Source: Clostridiales bacterium (GTDB lineage Bacteria; Bacillota; Clostridia; Christensenellales; Aristaeellaceae). Taken from it: a stretch of DNA of 64,000 nt. This document shows positions 1 to 8,635 of the stretch, piece after piece. Position 1 is the stretch's first letter. Each line of letters starts with the position of its first letter. Under the pieces are notes generated by a model. It was not told where the DNA came from. It searched no databases and saw only the letters and a list, made by a program, of their open reading frames with translations. The stretch is taken from assembly GCA_004557125.1 (NCBI GenBank), contig SFET01000001.1:124001-188000 (forward strand). Direction: 5' to 3'. Position numbers and translations under genes: made by a program.

Positions 1-1
1 C

Positions 2-877
2 GACGCCATGGCGCGCGCGGGCGTGGAACAGACGCTGGCGCTCTTGGAGGATTACCGCAAGCGCGGCCTGGAGGTCGGCTGGGACGTGATTCCCCGCCAC
101 GCCTTCGGCCCCTTCCACTATCCCATGGCCGCATCCATGTTCCAGCCCTACGTGGAGCAGTGCGGCGGCGTGCAGCGCTTCTCGCAGCTGCTGCGGACCG
201 GCAACTACCGCGACATCCTGGAAGCGGAGATCCGCGGCGGCAACCACGCCTCCCGGGGCATCTTCACCCGCTTCAATCCCTGCACCAACCCCGCCTGGGA
301 CACGGCGCAGCGCTTTTCAAAGACGAAGGACGCAAGCCTGACCGGCAAGACGATCCGCGAGGCCGCAAATGGTCGGGACAGCCTGAGCTTCCTGCTGGAC
401 CTGCTCAGCGAGGATCCCTACGCCTGCGTCATCTCTCTCAACCGCAGGCCGGAGCACACGCCGGATCGCGACGCCTTTGTGGATTGCGGCGACGCCTGCA
501 TCGGCCTGGATACCTGGAGCTTCGACTACGCCGCCGCCCTCAGCGAGGGCGATCTGCCCCTGGAGTGCGGCTCCCCCGCCACCTACTGCGGCATGACCAG
601 GTTCCTGGAGGATCAGCGCGCGCAGCGGCCCATCGGAGAGATCGTGCGCCGGCTCACGGGCAACGCGGCGGAGCGCCTGCACCTGCGCGACCGGGGCTAC
701 ATCCGCGAGGGCGATCGGGCGGACGTGCTGCTGCTCGATCCCGCGCGCTTCAAGTCCAACGAAAACCTGAGCGATCCCCGATGCGGCGCGTCCGGTCTGG
801 ATTGCGTCATCGTGAACGGCGAAATCGCCGTGCGCAATGGCGCGCACACCCACGTCCGCAGCGGAGAAATCCTCTGA
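2..877 (+). CDS. N-acyl-D-amino-acid deacylase (D-aminoacylase family), 5' end outside window
   Basis: The reading frame is open from base 2, so this is the C-terminal part (about 291 residues) of a longer protein. It resembles the amidohydrolase-superfamily D-aminoacylases, which remove the acyl group from N-acyl-D-amino acids. The last third has the composite-domain features of that superfamily: a TGNAAERLHL segment, then GYIREGDRADVLLLDP and a final VIVNGEIAVRNG strand. The GLDTW segment near residue 168 may hold the catalytic Asp. The N-terminal metal ligands lie outside the window. It ends 20 bases before a PatB-type aminotransferase, so the two are probably one operon. Family assignment is fairly secure; substrate preference (D-Glu, D-Asp or hydrophobic) cannot be read from this fragment. 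Confidence 0.8.
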   Translation, partial: DAMARAGVEQTLALLEDYRKRGLEVGWDVIPRHAFGPFHYPMAASMFQPYVEQCGGVQRFSQLLRTGNYRDILEAEIRGGNHASRGIFTRFNPCTNPAWDTAQRFSKTKDASLTGKTIREAANGRDSLSFLLDLLSEDPYACVISLNRRPEHTPDRDAFVDCGDACIGLDTWSFDYAAALSEGDLPLECGSPATYCGMTRFLEDQRAQRPIGEIVRRLTGNAAERLHLRDRGYIREGDRADVLLLDPARFKSNENLSDPRCGASGLDCVIVNGEIAVRNGAHTHVRSGEIL

Positions 878-897
878 AGCAGAAAGGTTTGAGGAAC

Positions 898-2058
898 ATG
901 AAATACGATTTTGAAACCGTCGCCGACCAGATCGACTATGGCTTCGGCACGGATTACCGCGAGGATACCACCGTGATGGCGGGCGCGCAGCTGCACGTCA
1001 AGACCGCACCCTGCATCATCGAGGGCCTGACCGGCCTGGTGCAGTCCGGGCTGTACGGCTGGACCTCCTCCGCCGACCCGCAGTACATCTCCGCCATCGT
1101 CCGATGGATGCGCGACGTGCGCAACTGGGAGATCCAGAGCGACTGGATCGTGCCCTCCTACGGTACACTGCAGGCCATGTGCGCGTGCATCCGCGCCTTC
1201 ACCGAGCCCGGCGACGGCATCATCGTCCAGCAGCCGGTCTACGTGCTGTACGAGCGCTGCATCTCCAACTGCGGCCGTCGCCTTGTGGACAACACGCTCA
1301 TCCGCACGGGCGATCACTACGAGATGGACTTCGACGATCTGGACGCAAAGATGGCGGATCCGAAGAACAAACTGATGATCCTCTGCAACCCCCACAACCC
1401 GCTGATGGACGTGTGGGCGCGCGCGGATCTGGAAAAGGTCGCGCTGCTTGCCAGAAAGCACGGCGTGCTGGTGATCGCGGACGAGATCTTCGCGGAGCAC
1501 GCCTTCGCAGACGGCGGCATCACGCCCTACGCATCCATCGATGCGGCCCGGGACAACTGCGTCGTCTGCACGAGCCTGGGCAAGGCCTTCAACTTCACCG
1601 GCACCAGCCACGCGAACATCATCATCCCCGACGAAGAAATCCGCCGCCGCTACACCGTGCAGCGGGACAGCGACCACTACGGCAGCCTGAGCCCCTTCAT
1701 GCGCGTCGCGCTGCTCTCCGCTTACACCCCCGAGGGCAAGGACTGGATCGATGCGCTGATGGCGTTCACCCGGGAAAACGAGGCCGTCGTGTGGGACTTC
1801 TTCGGCAGATACTTCCCGCAGGTACACATCTGCCGCCACCGCGCGGGCACGCTGCTCTGGGCCGATTTCCGCGCCCTCGGCACCGAGGAGGAGGTCCTTG
1901 CGCTCTTCCAGGCGGCCGGCGTGGAGCCGGACATGGGCAGCAAGTACGGCGAACCCGGCCGCGGCTACATGCGCATGCAGATCGGCATGCCCCGCAGCGA
2001 GCTAACCGGCGCGCTGGAGCGCATCCGCATAGCCGCACAGCAGAGGGGCCTGCTCTGA
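898..2058 (+). CDS. PLP-dependent aminotransferase, PatB/MalY (C-S lyase) type
   Basis: A 386-residue fold-type I PLP enzyme of class I/II aminotransferases, closest in layout to PatB/MalY cystathionine beta-lyase-like proteins. Visible landmarks are the N-terminal GLYGWTSS, the CNPHNP motif (about 163-168), the pyridine-N Asp in VIADEIF (about 195) and the Schiff-base Lys in TSLGKAFNFTG (Lys229). The longer in-frame extension upstream overlaps the deacylase and has no homology; the ATG at 898 follows a GAGG element. PatB/MalY enzymes often cleave beta C-S bonds, but related proteins are true aminotransferases, so the reaction is uncertain. Cytoplasmic. It follows the deacylase directly, which suggests a shared role in amino-acid breakdown. 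Confidence 0.85.
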   Translation: MKYDFETVADQIDYGFGTDYREDTTVMAGAQLHVKTAPCIIEGLTGLVQSGLYGWTSSADPQYISAIVRWMRDVRNWEIQSDWIVPSYGTLQAMCACIRAFTEPGDGIIVQQPVYVLYERCISNCGRRLVDNTLIRTGDHYEMDFDDLDAKMADPKNKLMILCNPHNPLMDVWARADLEKVALLARKHGVLVIADEIFAEHAFADGGITPYASIDAARDNCVVCTSLGKAFNFTGTSHANIIIPDEEIRRRYTVQRDSDHYGSLSPFMRVALLSAYTPEGKDWIDALMAFTRENEAVVWDFFGRYFPQVHICRHRAGTLLWADFRALGTEEEVLALFQAAGVEPDMGSKYGEPGRGYMRMQIGMPRSELTGALERIRIAAQQRGLL

Positions 2059-2088
2059 ACTGCGCGATACTCCCGCCAGGACGCAAAA

Positions 2089-2123
2089 AATTCCACGAAA
2101 TCACTTCGTGGAATTCTTTTTTG
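2089..2123. terminator. bidirectional intrinsic terminator
   Basis: An 11-bp perfect stem (2089-2099 with 2105-2115) and a 5-base loop is flanked by an A run on the left and a T run on the right. It sits between the convergent aminotransferase and GNAT genes and can serve both. Confidence 0.9.
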
Positions 2124-2136
2124 TAAGGGCTGCGCG

Positions 2137-2664
2137 TCACAGCTCAACCCAGTACACCTGCACGGTCTTGCCGTCCGTATGCACAAACTCGCGCTCCAGC
2201 CGGCCACCGTTGGCCAGTATGGTGCGCCAGGAGCCCTCGTTTTCCTTGTAGCAGGCGATCATCACGCGCTTCAGACCGATCTCCCGCCGGGCATACGTGA
2301 GCGCCATGCGCAGAATTTCCGTGGCATAGCCCTTCCTGCGCTCGCTCGGGCGCACGCCGTAGCCGATGTGCCCGCCGAAGGCCGCGAGGAAGTCGTTCAG
2401 CCGGTGGCGGATGTCCACCATGCCGATGATCCTGCCGTCGCGCTCCCGCACGACGAAGAAGGTGCTGGACTGCACCCAATCCGGCCGCGCCGTCTCCGCC
2501 CTGCGGTTCCGCACGGTCAGCTCCAGCCAGGGCGCATAATCCATCTGATCGAAGAGCGCCGCGCCGTGCAGCTCGGTTTCCCCGTTGCGCAGATACTCCT
2601 CCCGGTATTCCAATGCCTTTGACCGCAATTCCATGCACGGCCACATGAACTTCAGCTTTTCCAT
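2137..2664 (-). CDS. GNAT family N-acetyltransferase
   Basis: A protein of 175 residues from the ATG at 2664; a GTG two codons further upstream is the alternative start. The C-terminal half has the GNAT core: a GMVDIRHRLND strand, then GHIGYGVRPSERRKGYATE, which carries the acetyl-CoA-binding R/Q-x-x-G-x-G/A-type loop, then the NEGSWRTILANGG helix typical of COG3981-like acetyltransferases. It would transfer an acetyl group from acetyl-CoA to an unknown amine. It has its own promoter at 2701-2730 and is converged on by the aminotransferase gene. The substrate is unknown. Confidence 0.85.
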   Translation of the reverse strand: MEKLKFMWPCMELRSKALEYREEYLRNGETELHGAALFDQMDYAPWLELTVRNRRAETARPDWVQSSTFFVVRERDGRIIGMVDIRHRLNDFLAAFGGHIGYGVRPSERRKGYATEILRMALTYARREIGLKRVMIACYKENEGSWRTILANGGRLEREFVHTDGKTVQVYWVEL

Positions 2665-2700
2665 ACGCACGCTTTCTTCCCCGTGATGCTATTGCATAGA

Positions 2701-2730
2701 ATTATAATCGATGCTGCGCGCATTTGTAAA
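2701..2730 (-). promoter_or_regulatory. sigma-70-type promoter for the GNAT gene
   Basis: On the minus strand TTTACA (2730-2725) and TATAAT (2706-2701) are separated by 18 bases, placing the start of transcription about 30 bases upstream of the GNAT start codon. Confidence 0.65.
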
Positions 2731-2786
2731 GCGAAAAATCGTCAGGCGGCCAGCATTCGGCACAGAACGTTGCTTCGTTGCGCCCG

Positions 2787-3506
2787 CTAGAGCCCCAGAT
2801 AGGCGCTGCGGATCTCCGCGCTGTCGAGCATGCTTGCGCCGGTGCCGTGGATGACCGTCGCGCCGTTCTGGATGACGTAGGCGTAGTCACACATCTGGAG
2901 CGTCTCGGTCACGTTCTGCTCCACGATGATGATCGTGATGCCCATGTGGTTGATCTCCCGGACGAATTCAAAGACCTCCTCCACCAGCTTCGGCATCAGG
3001 CCCAGGCTGGGTTCATCCAGAATCAGCAGCTTCGGCCCGGTCATCAGGCCACGGGCGATAGCGACCATCTGCTGCTCGCCGCCGGACAGCGTGCCGGCCA
3101 GCTGCTTCGAGCGCTCCTTCACCCGGGGGAAGATGCTGTACACCTGCTCCAGGCTCTCCGCGATGCGCTTCTTGTCCCGGCAGAGGAACGCACCCATCAT
3201 CAGGTTGTCCCTGACCGACATCTTGGGAAACAGCCGACGGCCCTCCGGCACCATGACCATGCCCAGCGCAGGCAGCTGGCACGCCTTCTTGTTGGTGATT
3301 TCGCGCCCCTCGTAGACCACCGAGCCGCCGGTGGCGCGGGTGAGTCCCGTCACTGCGCGCAGCGTGGTGGTCTTGCCCGCGCCGTTGGAGCCGACGAAGC
3401 CGACGATCTGCCCGCGGAGCACCTGAAAGCTCACGTCGAACAGCACCTGCAGCCCGTCGTACTGCGCCTGAAGGTGGCTGACCTCCAGGATGTTCTCAGC
3501 AGGCAT
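2787..3506 (-). CDS. livF: branched-chain amino acid-type ABC transporter ATPase LivF
   Basis: A 239-residue ATPase of the LivF type, energising a HAAT-family importer at the inner face of the membrane. It has Walker A GSNGAGKTTT, Q-loop region, signature LSGGEQQ and Walker B LLILDEPSLGL. The start at 3506 (MPAEN) overlaps the end of livG by a few bases; four further upstream codons are possible. It is the last gene of the order SBP-livH-livM-livG-livF on the minus strand. Despite the name, the substrate need not be Leu/Ile/Val: the neighbouring 5-oxoprolinase and D-aminoacylase genes suggest an amino acid or pyroglutamate-like compound. Confidence 0.93.
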   Translation of the reverse strand: MPAENILEVSHLQAQYDGLQVLFDVSFQVLRGQIVGFVGSNGAGKTTTLRAVTGLTRATGGSVVYEGREITNKKACQLPALGMVMVPEGRRLFPKMSVRDNLMMGAFLCRDKKRIAESLEQVYSIFPRVKERSKQLAGTLSGGEQQMVAIARGLMTGPKLLILDEPSLGLMPKLVEEVFEFVREINHMGITIIIVEQNVTETLQMCDYAYVIQNGATVIHGTGASMLDSAEIRSAYLGL

Positions 3507-4242
3507 AGCGCTTCGCACCTCCCAGATAGGCGGCGATCACCTTTTCATCATTGACCACCTCCGTCGGCGTACCCTGCATCAGCAGCTTTCCGGAGTTGAT
3601 GACCACGACCCGGTCCGACACGGCCATCAGCACGTCCATGACGTGTTCGATGGTGATGATGGTTACGCCCCGGTTGTTGATGCTGCGGATGAACTCCACG
3701 GCCTCCTTGCGCTCGGCGTCGGTGAGGCCCGCCATGGTCTCGTCCAGCAGCAGCAGCTCCGGCTCCGTGGCCAGCGCCCGGGCGATCTCCACGCGCTTCT
3801 TCTGAATCACGTTCATGCGCCCGACCAGCTCATTCTGATAGCGCTCAAGCCCGCAGAAGGCCACGATTCCCTTCGCATGCTCCCGGGCCTTGCGCATCTC
3901 CCGATGGCGGATCATGCTGCCCACCAGCACGTTTTCCAGCACCGTCATCTGATTCAACGACTGGGGAATCTGGAAGGTGCGCCCGATGCCCCGGCGGCAG
4001 ATGTCGTGGGCGGACAGGCGGGTGATGTCCTGATCGCGGAAGTAGATGCGCCCGCTGGTCAGGCGGTGCGCCCCGGAGAGGGAGTTGAACAGCGTCGTCT
4101 TGCCGGCGCCGTTGGGGCCCACCACGCCGATGATCTCGCCCTCCCGGGCCTCAAAGCTGATGTCCTCGTTGGCGACCAATCCGCCGAAGCTCTTGGTCGC
4201 GTGCTCCACCTTCAGAATGGGCTTTGCATTGTGAATCGTCAT
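3496..4242 (-). CDS. livG: branched-chain amino acid-type ABC transporter ATPase LivG (variant signature)
   Basis: A 248-residue ATPase partner of LivF. The ATG at 4242 is chosen because the homology begins there (MTIHNAKPILKVEH); the longer frame upstream is the shadow of livM. Walker A is GPNGAGKTTL and GIGRTFQIPQ is typical of LivG. The ABC signature is unusual: the segment just before VEIARALA reads MNVIQKK instead of LSGGQ or LPYGQ, and Walker B continues as LLLLDETMAGL, with Thr where Pro is common. Such divergent signatures occur in one LivG subgroup, so activity is still likely. The gene overlaps livM (4239) by four bases and livF downstream, implying translational coupling. Confidence 0.92.
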   Translation of the reverse strand: MTIHNAKPILKVEHATKSFGGLVANEDISFEAREGEIIGVVGPNGAGKTTLFNSLSGAHRLTSGRIYFRDQDITRLSAHDICRRGIGRTFQIPQSLNQMTVLENVLVGSMIRHREMRKAREHAKGIVAFCGLERYQNELVGRMNVIQKKRVEIARALATEPELLLLDETMAGLTDAERKEAVEFIRSINNRGVTIITIEHVMDVLMAVSDRVVVINSGKLLMQGTPTEVVNDEKVIAAYLGGAKRYAC

Positions 4243-5246
4243 GTGGCAGGCGCCTCCTTCTTTGAAAATCGCTTTTTCAGGATGCCCGGAATGGAGAGAA
4301 CTCCCTTGGGCAGGAACAGAACCACAAGAATCACCAGCGCGCCGTAGATGATCAGGTCGATGCCGGTGCCGGTGCCGCCGAACCAGACGCGCGTGTTCTG
4401 GGAGATGTAGGTCAGCACCGTCGCGCCCACGACGGGCCCGAACACCGTGCCGCAGCCGCCCATGACCGTCACCAGGCAGATCATCAGTGACACGGAAAGC
4501 GTGCTGGACGTGTAGGGATCCACGTACTGGATGTACTGCACGTACAGGCTGCCCGCCAGGCTGGTCACCATGGCGCTGAGGGCGAAGGCCTCCGCCTTGG
4601 TGCGGGCGGTGTGGATACCCACGCTCTCGGCCGCGTTTTCGTTGCCCGAAATGGTGCGCAGCGCGTAGCCGAAGCGGGATTTGTCCAGCCACAGGGTGAA
4701 GGCGATCAGCCCCACCACCACCGCCAGAACAATGTAGTAGTAGATCACCTTGTCATTGTTGGCAGAGAGCTGGAGGTAGAGGTATTTGTTGACCTTCTTG
4801 CTGAAGATGGAGATACCGGAGGAGCCGCCCAGCGCCTGCCAGTTGATGAAGATGTAGCGGGTGCACTCGGTCAGGGCCATGGTGGCGATGGAGAACCGCG
4901 GGCCGTGCAGCCGCAGCAGCGGGATGCCGACGAGCACCGCCACGAGGGCCGCGATGAGCATGCCCAGCGGGATGGCCAGCAGCGGGGTGATCTTGTACAG
5001 GTCGAACAGCGCCGCCGGGGTGTACATGCCGATGGCGAAGAACATGGCGTGGCCGATGGAGACCTGCCCGGCGTAGCCGCCGATGAAGTTCCAGCCGATG
5101 CCCGTGATGGACCAGATGCCGATCAGAATGAACATGTTGCGCAGGAAGGTGCGCGTGAATACCAGCGGCAGGCCGATGGCGGCCGCCAGAAGCAGCAGAT
5201 ACAGCATCGCACGCCGGCGATTCTTTCCGATAGCTTTCGTCGTCAT
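4239..5246 (-). CDS. livM: branched-chain amino acid-type ABC permease LivM
   Basis: A 335-residue polytopic permease. The start at 5246 (MTTKAIGKNRRR) follows a GGAGGTGA ribosome site; the longer frame has no homology. It begins with a basic stretch and a first membrane helix, then the family segments GGYAGQVSIGHAMFFAIG (about 62-79) and GGCGTVFGPVVGA near residue 275. It pairs with LivH to form the transmembrane path. It lies four bases downstream of livH and overlaps livG by four bases, so it is part of one polycistronic unit. Confidence 0.93.
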   Translation of the reverse strand: MTTKAIGKNRRRAMLYLLLLAAAIGLPLVFTRTFLRNMFILIGIWSITGIGWNFIGGYAGQVSIGHAMFFAIGMYTPAALFDLYKITPLLAIPLGMLIAALVAVLVGIPLLRLHGPRFSIATMALTECTRYIFINWQALGGSSGISIFSKKVNKYLYLQLSANNDKVIYYYIVLAVVVGLIAFTLWLDKSRFGYALRTISGNENAAESVGIHTARTKAEAFALSAMVTSLAGSLYVQYIQYVDPYTSSTLSVSLMICLVTVMGGCGTVFGPVVGATVLTYISQNTRVWFGGTGTGIDLIIYGALVILVVLFLPKGVLSIPGILKKRFSKKEAPAT

Positions 5247-5250
5247 GCCG

Positions 5251-6117
5251 TCACCTCCCGAAAAGTCCCTTCGGCCTGAAGGAAATGATGATGATGAAGC
5301 CGACGCAGACAAACAGATATTTCAGCGCAGTGTTCAGATAGAAGCCTGCGGCGATGTCCACGATGCCCATGATGATGCCGCCCGCAAACGCGCCGATGAT
5401 GCTGCCGAAGCCGCCCATCGACACGGCGATGAAGCCGAAGAGCTGGAAGGTGGTGCCCACCGTGGGCGAGATGTAATAATAATAAGTAAGAATGCCGCCC
5501 GCAGCGCCCGTGATGGCGCAGGAGAGCGCAAAGGCTATCGCGTGGGCGCGGTCGGCGGGAATGCCCATCAGGGCCGCCGCATCCTTGTCCAGGGACACCG
5601 CCTGAATGGACTTGCCGAAGCGCGTGCAGTTCAGGAACAGGTACAGCGCCAGCGTGAGCACGATGCACACGATCAGCGGCACCAGCTTGTTGGCGGCGAT
5701 GCTCAGGCCGAAGATCTGAAGGTTGCCGTGGAAGAGCAGATCGGTGTCCCTGATCGTGCGATAGTCGGATTTAAAGAAGTACAGCGCAAGGTTGGCCAGC
5801 ATCAGGCTCAGGCCAAAGGTCAGCAGCCGCTGGGACAGCTTCGGCCCGGTGAGCACCCGACGAACCATGGTATGGTAGATCACAAGCCCGATCAGGAACA
5901 GCACGAGCGCGCACAGAGGCATGGAGTACAGCGGGTCCCAGCCGAACAGCTCCATCATGAAGTAGGCGACATACATTCCGATCATCAGAAACTCGCCTTG
6001 TGCAAAGCAGAGCAGTCCCATAACGCCCCAGATCAGCGCAATTCCGATGGCCACCAGCGCAATGCTGGAGCCATTGATGCACCCCTCAACGAGTATTTGT
6101 GCGAGCTGCGTACCCAT
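5251..6117 (-). CDS. livH: branched-chain amino acid-type ABC permease LivH
   Basis: A 288-residue membrane protein with the LivH pattern: N-terminal EGCINGSSIALVAIGIALIW, the conserved CFAQGEFLMIG loop, and the C-terminal GGFGSIIGAFAGGIIMG segment that lines the permease. It starts with ATG at 6117 behind a GGGAGGCG site. It is separated from the upstream binding-protein gene by a 75-base spacer containing a strong GC hairpin (6154-6175). It forms the heterodimeric channel with LivM. Confidence 0.93.
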   Translation of the reverse strand: MGTQLAQILVEGCINGSSIALVAIGIALIWGVMGLLCFAQGEFLMIGMYVAYFMMELFGWDPLYSMPLCALVLFLIGLVIYHTMVRRVLTGPKLSQRLLTFGLSLMLANLALYFFKSDYRTIRDTDLLFHGNLQIFGLSIAANKLVPLIVCIVLTLALYLFLNCTRFGKSIQAVSLDKDAAALMGIPADRAHAIAFALSCAITGAAGGILTYYYYISPTVGTTFQLFGFIAVSMGGFGSIIGAFAGGIIMGIVDIAAGFYLNTALKYLFVCVGFIIIISFRPKGLFGR

Positions 6118-6153
6118 CTGTTTCGCCTCCCGATTCAGAATTGAATGGAACCG

Positions 6154-6175
6154 CCGCGCGCGGGATTGCGCGCGG
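6154..6175 (-). other. intercistronic hairpin between binding-protein gene and livH
   Basis: An 8-bp all-GC stem (6154-6161 with 6168-6175) and a 6-base loop, with no U-tract. Such hairpins commonly protect the 3' end of the upstream, highly expressed binding-protein message. Confidence 0.6.
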
Positions 6176-6192
6176 CAGGGTATGATTTGCCC

Positions 6193-7494
6193 TTAACGCT
6201 CAGACCAGGGCGTGTAGGGATAGACGACCTCGGAGGCCGCGCTCTCGAAGGGATATACGGTCACGAATGCGCCGTCGATGAGCTGGGTGATGATGCCGCC
6301 CGCCAGCACGTTCTGACCGGACTCGTCGAAGCGAATGCCGCTCCAGGGCACGATCAGCTGGCCCTCGTTGGCGACGTCCAGACCCTGCAGCGCCTCCTGC
6401 ACGGCGTAGTTCTCGGTGGAGCCCGCCGCATCCAGGGCGTAGGCCAGGGCGAACACCGCGGTGAAGGCGCGGGCGTAGGCGTCGTTCATGTCAGCACCGG
6501 AGGCTGCGTCGCTCACGAAGCCCTTCTCCACCTGATACTCCTTGAACAGGTCGTTCACGACCTGGACGTTGGGGTTGGTCACGCTCAGATCCAGCGCGAA
6601 CAGGTTGGTGGACAGGGTGTCGTTCATGTCGGTCGCACCCACGGTCTCCACGGTCTCGGTGGCGGTGAAGCCCGCGCGCTGGCCGAGCAGCAGCTTCGGC
6701 GCCCAGTTCTGCTCCTTCATGGTGCGGTACAGCAGGATTGCGTCGGAATTGTAGCTGCCGCACATCAGCACGTCCGCATTGGTCTCCTTCAGCTTCATGA
6801 CCTCGGCGGACAGGTTGGTGGCGTTCTGGCTGTAAGAGATGTTCTCCACGATGTCGAAGCCATAGGCCGGGGCCTGTTCCTCGATCTGGGCGCGCAGCTT
6901 CGCACCGTACTCGGTGTCCTCGTGGAACAGCGCCAGCGTCTGGATGTCCAAACCCTTCTCGTCCCGCAGGCTCGAGAGGAACTCGAAGCTGTCCTCGATG
7001 AAGGTGCCGTCGTGGGGCGCGGTGCGGAAGAACCACTCGTAGCCGCGCTCCGTCAGATCCACGGAGGTGGAGTCGGCATTGATGAAGGGGATCTCGCTGC
7101 GCTCGGCCACGGTGGAGGCGGTCTTGGTGACCGCGGAGTTGTACGCGGAGTTGTACGCGCCGATGATCACGTCCACGCCGACCTCCTCAATCAGGCGCTC
7201 CGCCTCGGACTGGCCGATCTCAGCGTTGCCCTGGGTATCGGAGACGCTCAGCACCAGCTTGCCGCCGTCCAGCCCGGGAATGCCCGCCTCTGCGGCAAAG
7301 GGAAGGTCCAGCTCGGGGTGCTCGTTGTTGATGATCTCCGCGGCCAGCTCGATGGCCAGCACGTCCATCTGGCCGATGGTGGCGACATTGCCGCTCAGCG
7401 GATAGAGCACGCCCACCTGGCAGTCCGCCGCCAGCGCCATGACCGGCGCAGCCAGCATCACAAGAGCCAACAGCGAGGATAAGAGCTTTTTCAT
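6193..7494 (-). CDS. ABC transporter substrate-binding protein, Leu/Ile/Val-type
   Basis: A 433-residue type I periplasmic-binding-fold protein for the adjacent liv importer. The start at 7494 (MKKLLSSLLALVML) gives a classic signal peptide with cleavage after ALA near residue 22; an AAGGCGGG ribosome site precedes it. The mature part begins with a GVLYPLSGNVATIGQ strand-loop and continues with VDVIIGAYNSAYNSAVT, as in LivJ-type receptors. No lipobox is present (the only nearby Cys is in LAADC), so it is predicted to be released by signal peptidase I. It is the first gene of the operon and is driven by the promoter at 7595-7623. The ligand is unknown. Confidence 0.92.
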   Translation of the reverse strand: MKKLLSSLLALVMLAAPVMALAADCQVGVLYPLSGNVATIGQMDVLAIELAAEIINNEHPELDLPFAAEAGIPGLDGGKLVLSVSDTQGNAEIGQSEAERLIEEVGVDVIIGAYNSAYNSAVTKTASTVAERSEIPFINADSTSVDLTERGYEWFFRTAPHDGTFIEDSFEFLSSLRDEKGLDIQTLALFHEDTEYGAKLRAQIEEQAPAYGFDIVENISYSQNATNLSAEVMKLKETNADVLMCGSYNSDAILLYRTMKEQNWAPKLLLGQRAGFTATETVETVGATDMNDTLSTNLFALDLSVTNPNVQVVNDLFKEYQVEKGFVSDAASGADMNDAYARAFTAVFALAYALDAAGSTENYAVQEALQGLDVANEGQLIVPWSGIRFDESGQNVLAGGIITQLIDGAFVTVYPFESAASEVVYPYTPWSER

Positions 7495-7594
7495 TTCGAT
7501 ACCCGCCTTTCTCTTGCCGTCCGGTGTGGGCGGCGATAAAAATGAAATAGCAACGGTTGAAAAATTCATTTCGTCCCCGTTGCTGTTGGTGGGC

Positions 7595-7623
7595 ATTATT
7601 GCATCCCGAAACGGTCCTGTCAA
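7595..7623 (-). promoter_or_regulatory. promoter for the first liv operon
   Basis: The minus strand reads TTGACA (7623-7618), 17 bases, then AATAAT (7600-7595), about 100 bases ahead of the binding-protein start. The spacer from 7495 to 7864 also carries the divergent pxpA promoter; apart from these signals it is AT-rich and holds no gene. Confidence 0.65.
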
Positions 7624-7774
7624 CTCGATTCACAGAATTTCAATCGTTAAAAAATCGTTTTATTCGGATATTTGCGGGTTCTCTGGCGGATATTGCATAT
7701 TTTTCCGCAAATCCTGCAAAAATATTTGTTTTTTGTTCGGAGGCAGGAATTGGATTAAGATTCTGATACCTCCA

Positions 7775-7803
7775 TTGACAATCGGATGCATCCGGAATAT
7801 AAT
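7775..7803 (+). promoter_or_regulatory. perfect-consensus promoter for pxpABC
   Basis: TTGACA (7775-7780), a 17-base spacer and TATAAT (7798-7803): both hexamers match the consensus exactly. Transcription should begin near 7810, just ahead of the hairpin at 7817-7850. Confidence 0.85.
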
Positions 7804-7816
7804 GCAGGAAAGCAAT

Positions 7817-7850
7817 GCGACGGTGTCATTTTGACGCCGTCGCTTTTTTT
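7817..7850 (+). terminator. terminator-like hairpin in the pxpA leader
   Basis: A 12-bp stem (7817-7828 with 7832-7843, one G-T pair), a 3-base loop and seven Ts, immediately followed by GAGGAGG and the pxpA start. It lies downstream of the pxpA promoter, so it would interrupt pxpABC transcription unless bypassed. Confidence 0.75.
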
Positions 7851-7864
7851 GAGGAGGTTTTCAT

Positions 7865-8635
7865 ATGCGCGCAGTGGATTTGAACAGCGACCTTGGAGAG
7901 AGCTTCGGCGCGTACACCATCGGCATGGATGAACAGGTGCTGCGCCACATCACCTCAGCCAACGTGGCCTGCGGCTGGCACGCGGGGGATCCCGAGGTCA
8001 TGGAGCGCACCGTCCGCGCGGCGGCAGCGGCAGGGACGGCGGTGGGCGCGCACCCGGGCTATCCCGACCTGCTAGGCTTTGGACGGCGGAACATGGCGCT
8101 TAGCCCGGACGAGGCGCGCACGGCGGTGATGTATCAGGTGGGCGCGCTGCAGGCATTCCTGAAGGCGCAGGGCCTGCCGCTGCAGCACGTCAAGCCCCAC
8201 GGCGCGCTCTACAACACGGCGGCGAAGGACATGAATCTGGCGCTGGCCATCTGCGAGGGCGTTCAGGCCGTCGCACCGGATGCAATCATCCTCGGGCTGG
8301 CGGGCAGCTGCCTGCTCCGGGCGGCACAGCAGACCGGCCTGCGCTGGGCCAGCGAGGTGTTCGCCGATCGCGCCTATCAGTCTGACGGCAGCCTCGTGCC
8401 GCGCTCTAGACCCGGCGCGGTCATCACCGATCGCGACTGCGCCATCCGACGCGCGGTGCGCATGGTTCGGGAGGGCGTGGTCACGACTGCGGATGGCGTC
8501 AACATTCCCATCCTCGCCCACTCCATCTGCGTCCACGGGGACAACCCTGCGGCCGTCGCCTTCGTCGAGAAGATACATGCCGCGCTGGTTGCCGAGGGGA
8601 TCCGGGTCGGAAACCTCAATGAGGTGATCGCATGA
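7865..8635 (+). CDS. pxpA: 5-oxoprolinase subunit PxpA (LamB/YcsF family)
   Basis: A 256-residue LamB/YcsF protein. Family marks are DLNSDLGESFG at the N terminus, ANVACGWHAGDP near residue 35, and KPHGALYN near residue 115. With PxpB and PxpC it forms the prokaryotic ATP-dependent 5-oxoprolinase that opens 5-oxo-L-proline (pyroglutamate) to glutamate. The start at 7865 follows a near-perfect GAGGAGG. It overlaps pxpB by four bases (ATGA), so translation is coupled. The leader has a consensus promoter and a terminator-like hairpin, which suggests attenuation. Confidence 0.95.
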   Translation: MRAVDLNSDLGESFGAYTIGMDEQVLRHITSANVACGWHAGDPEVMERTVRAAAAAGTAVGAHPGYPDLLGFGRRNMALSPDEARTAVMYQVGALQAFLKAQGLPLQHVKPHGALYNTAAKDMNLALAICEGVQAVAPDAIILGLAGSCLLRAAQQTGLRWASEVFADRAYQSDGSLVPRSRPGAVITDRDCAIRRAVRMVREGVVTTADGVNIPILAHSICVHGDNPAAVAFVEKIHAALVAEGIRVGNLNEVIA

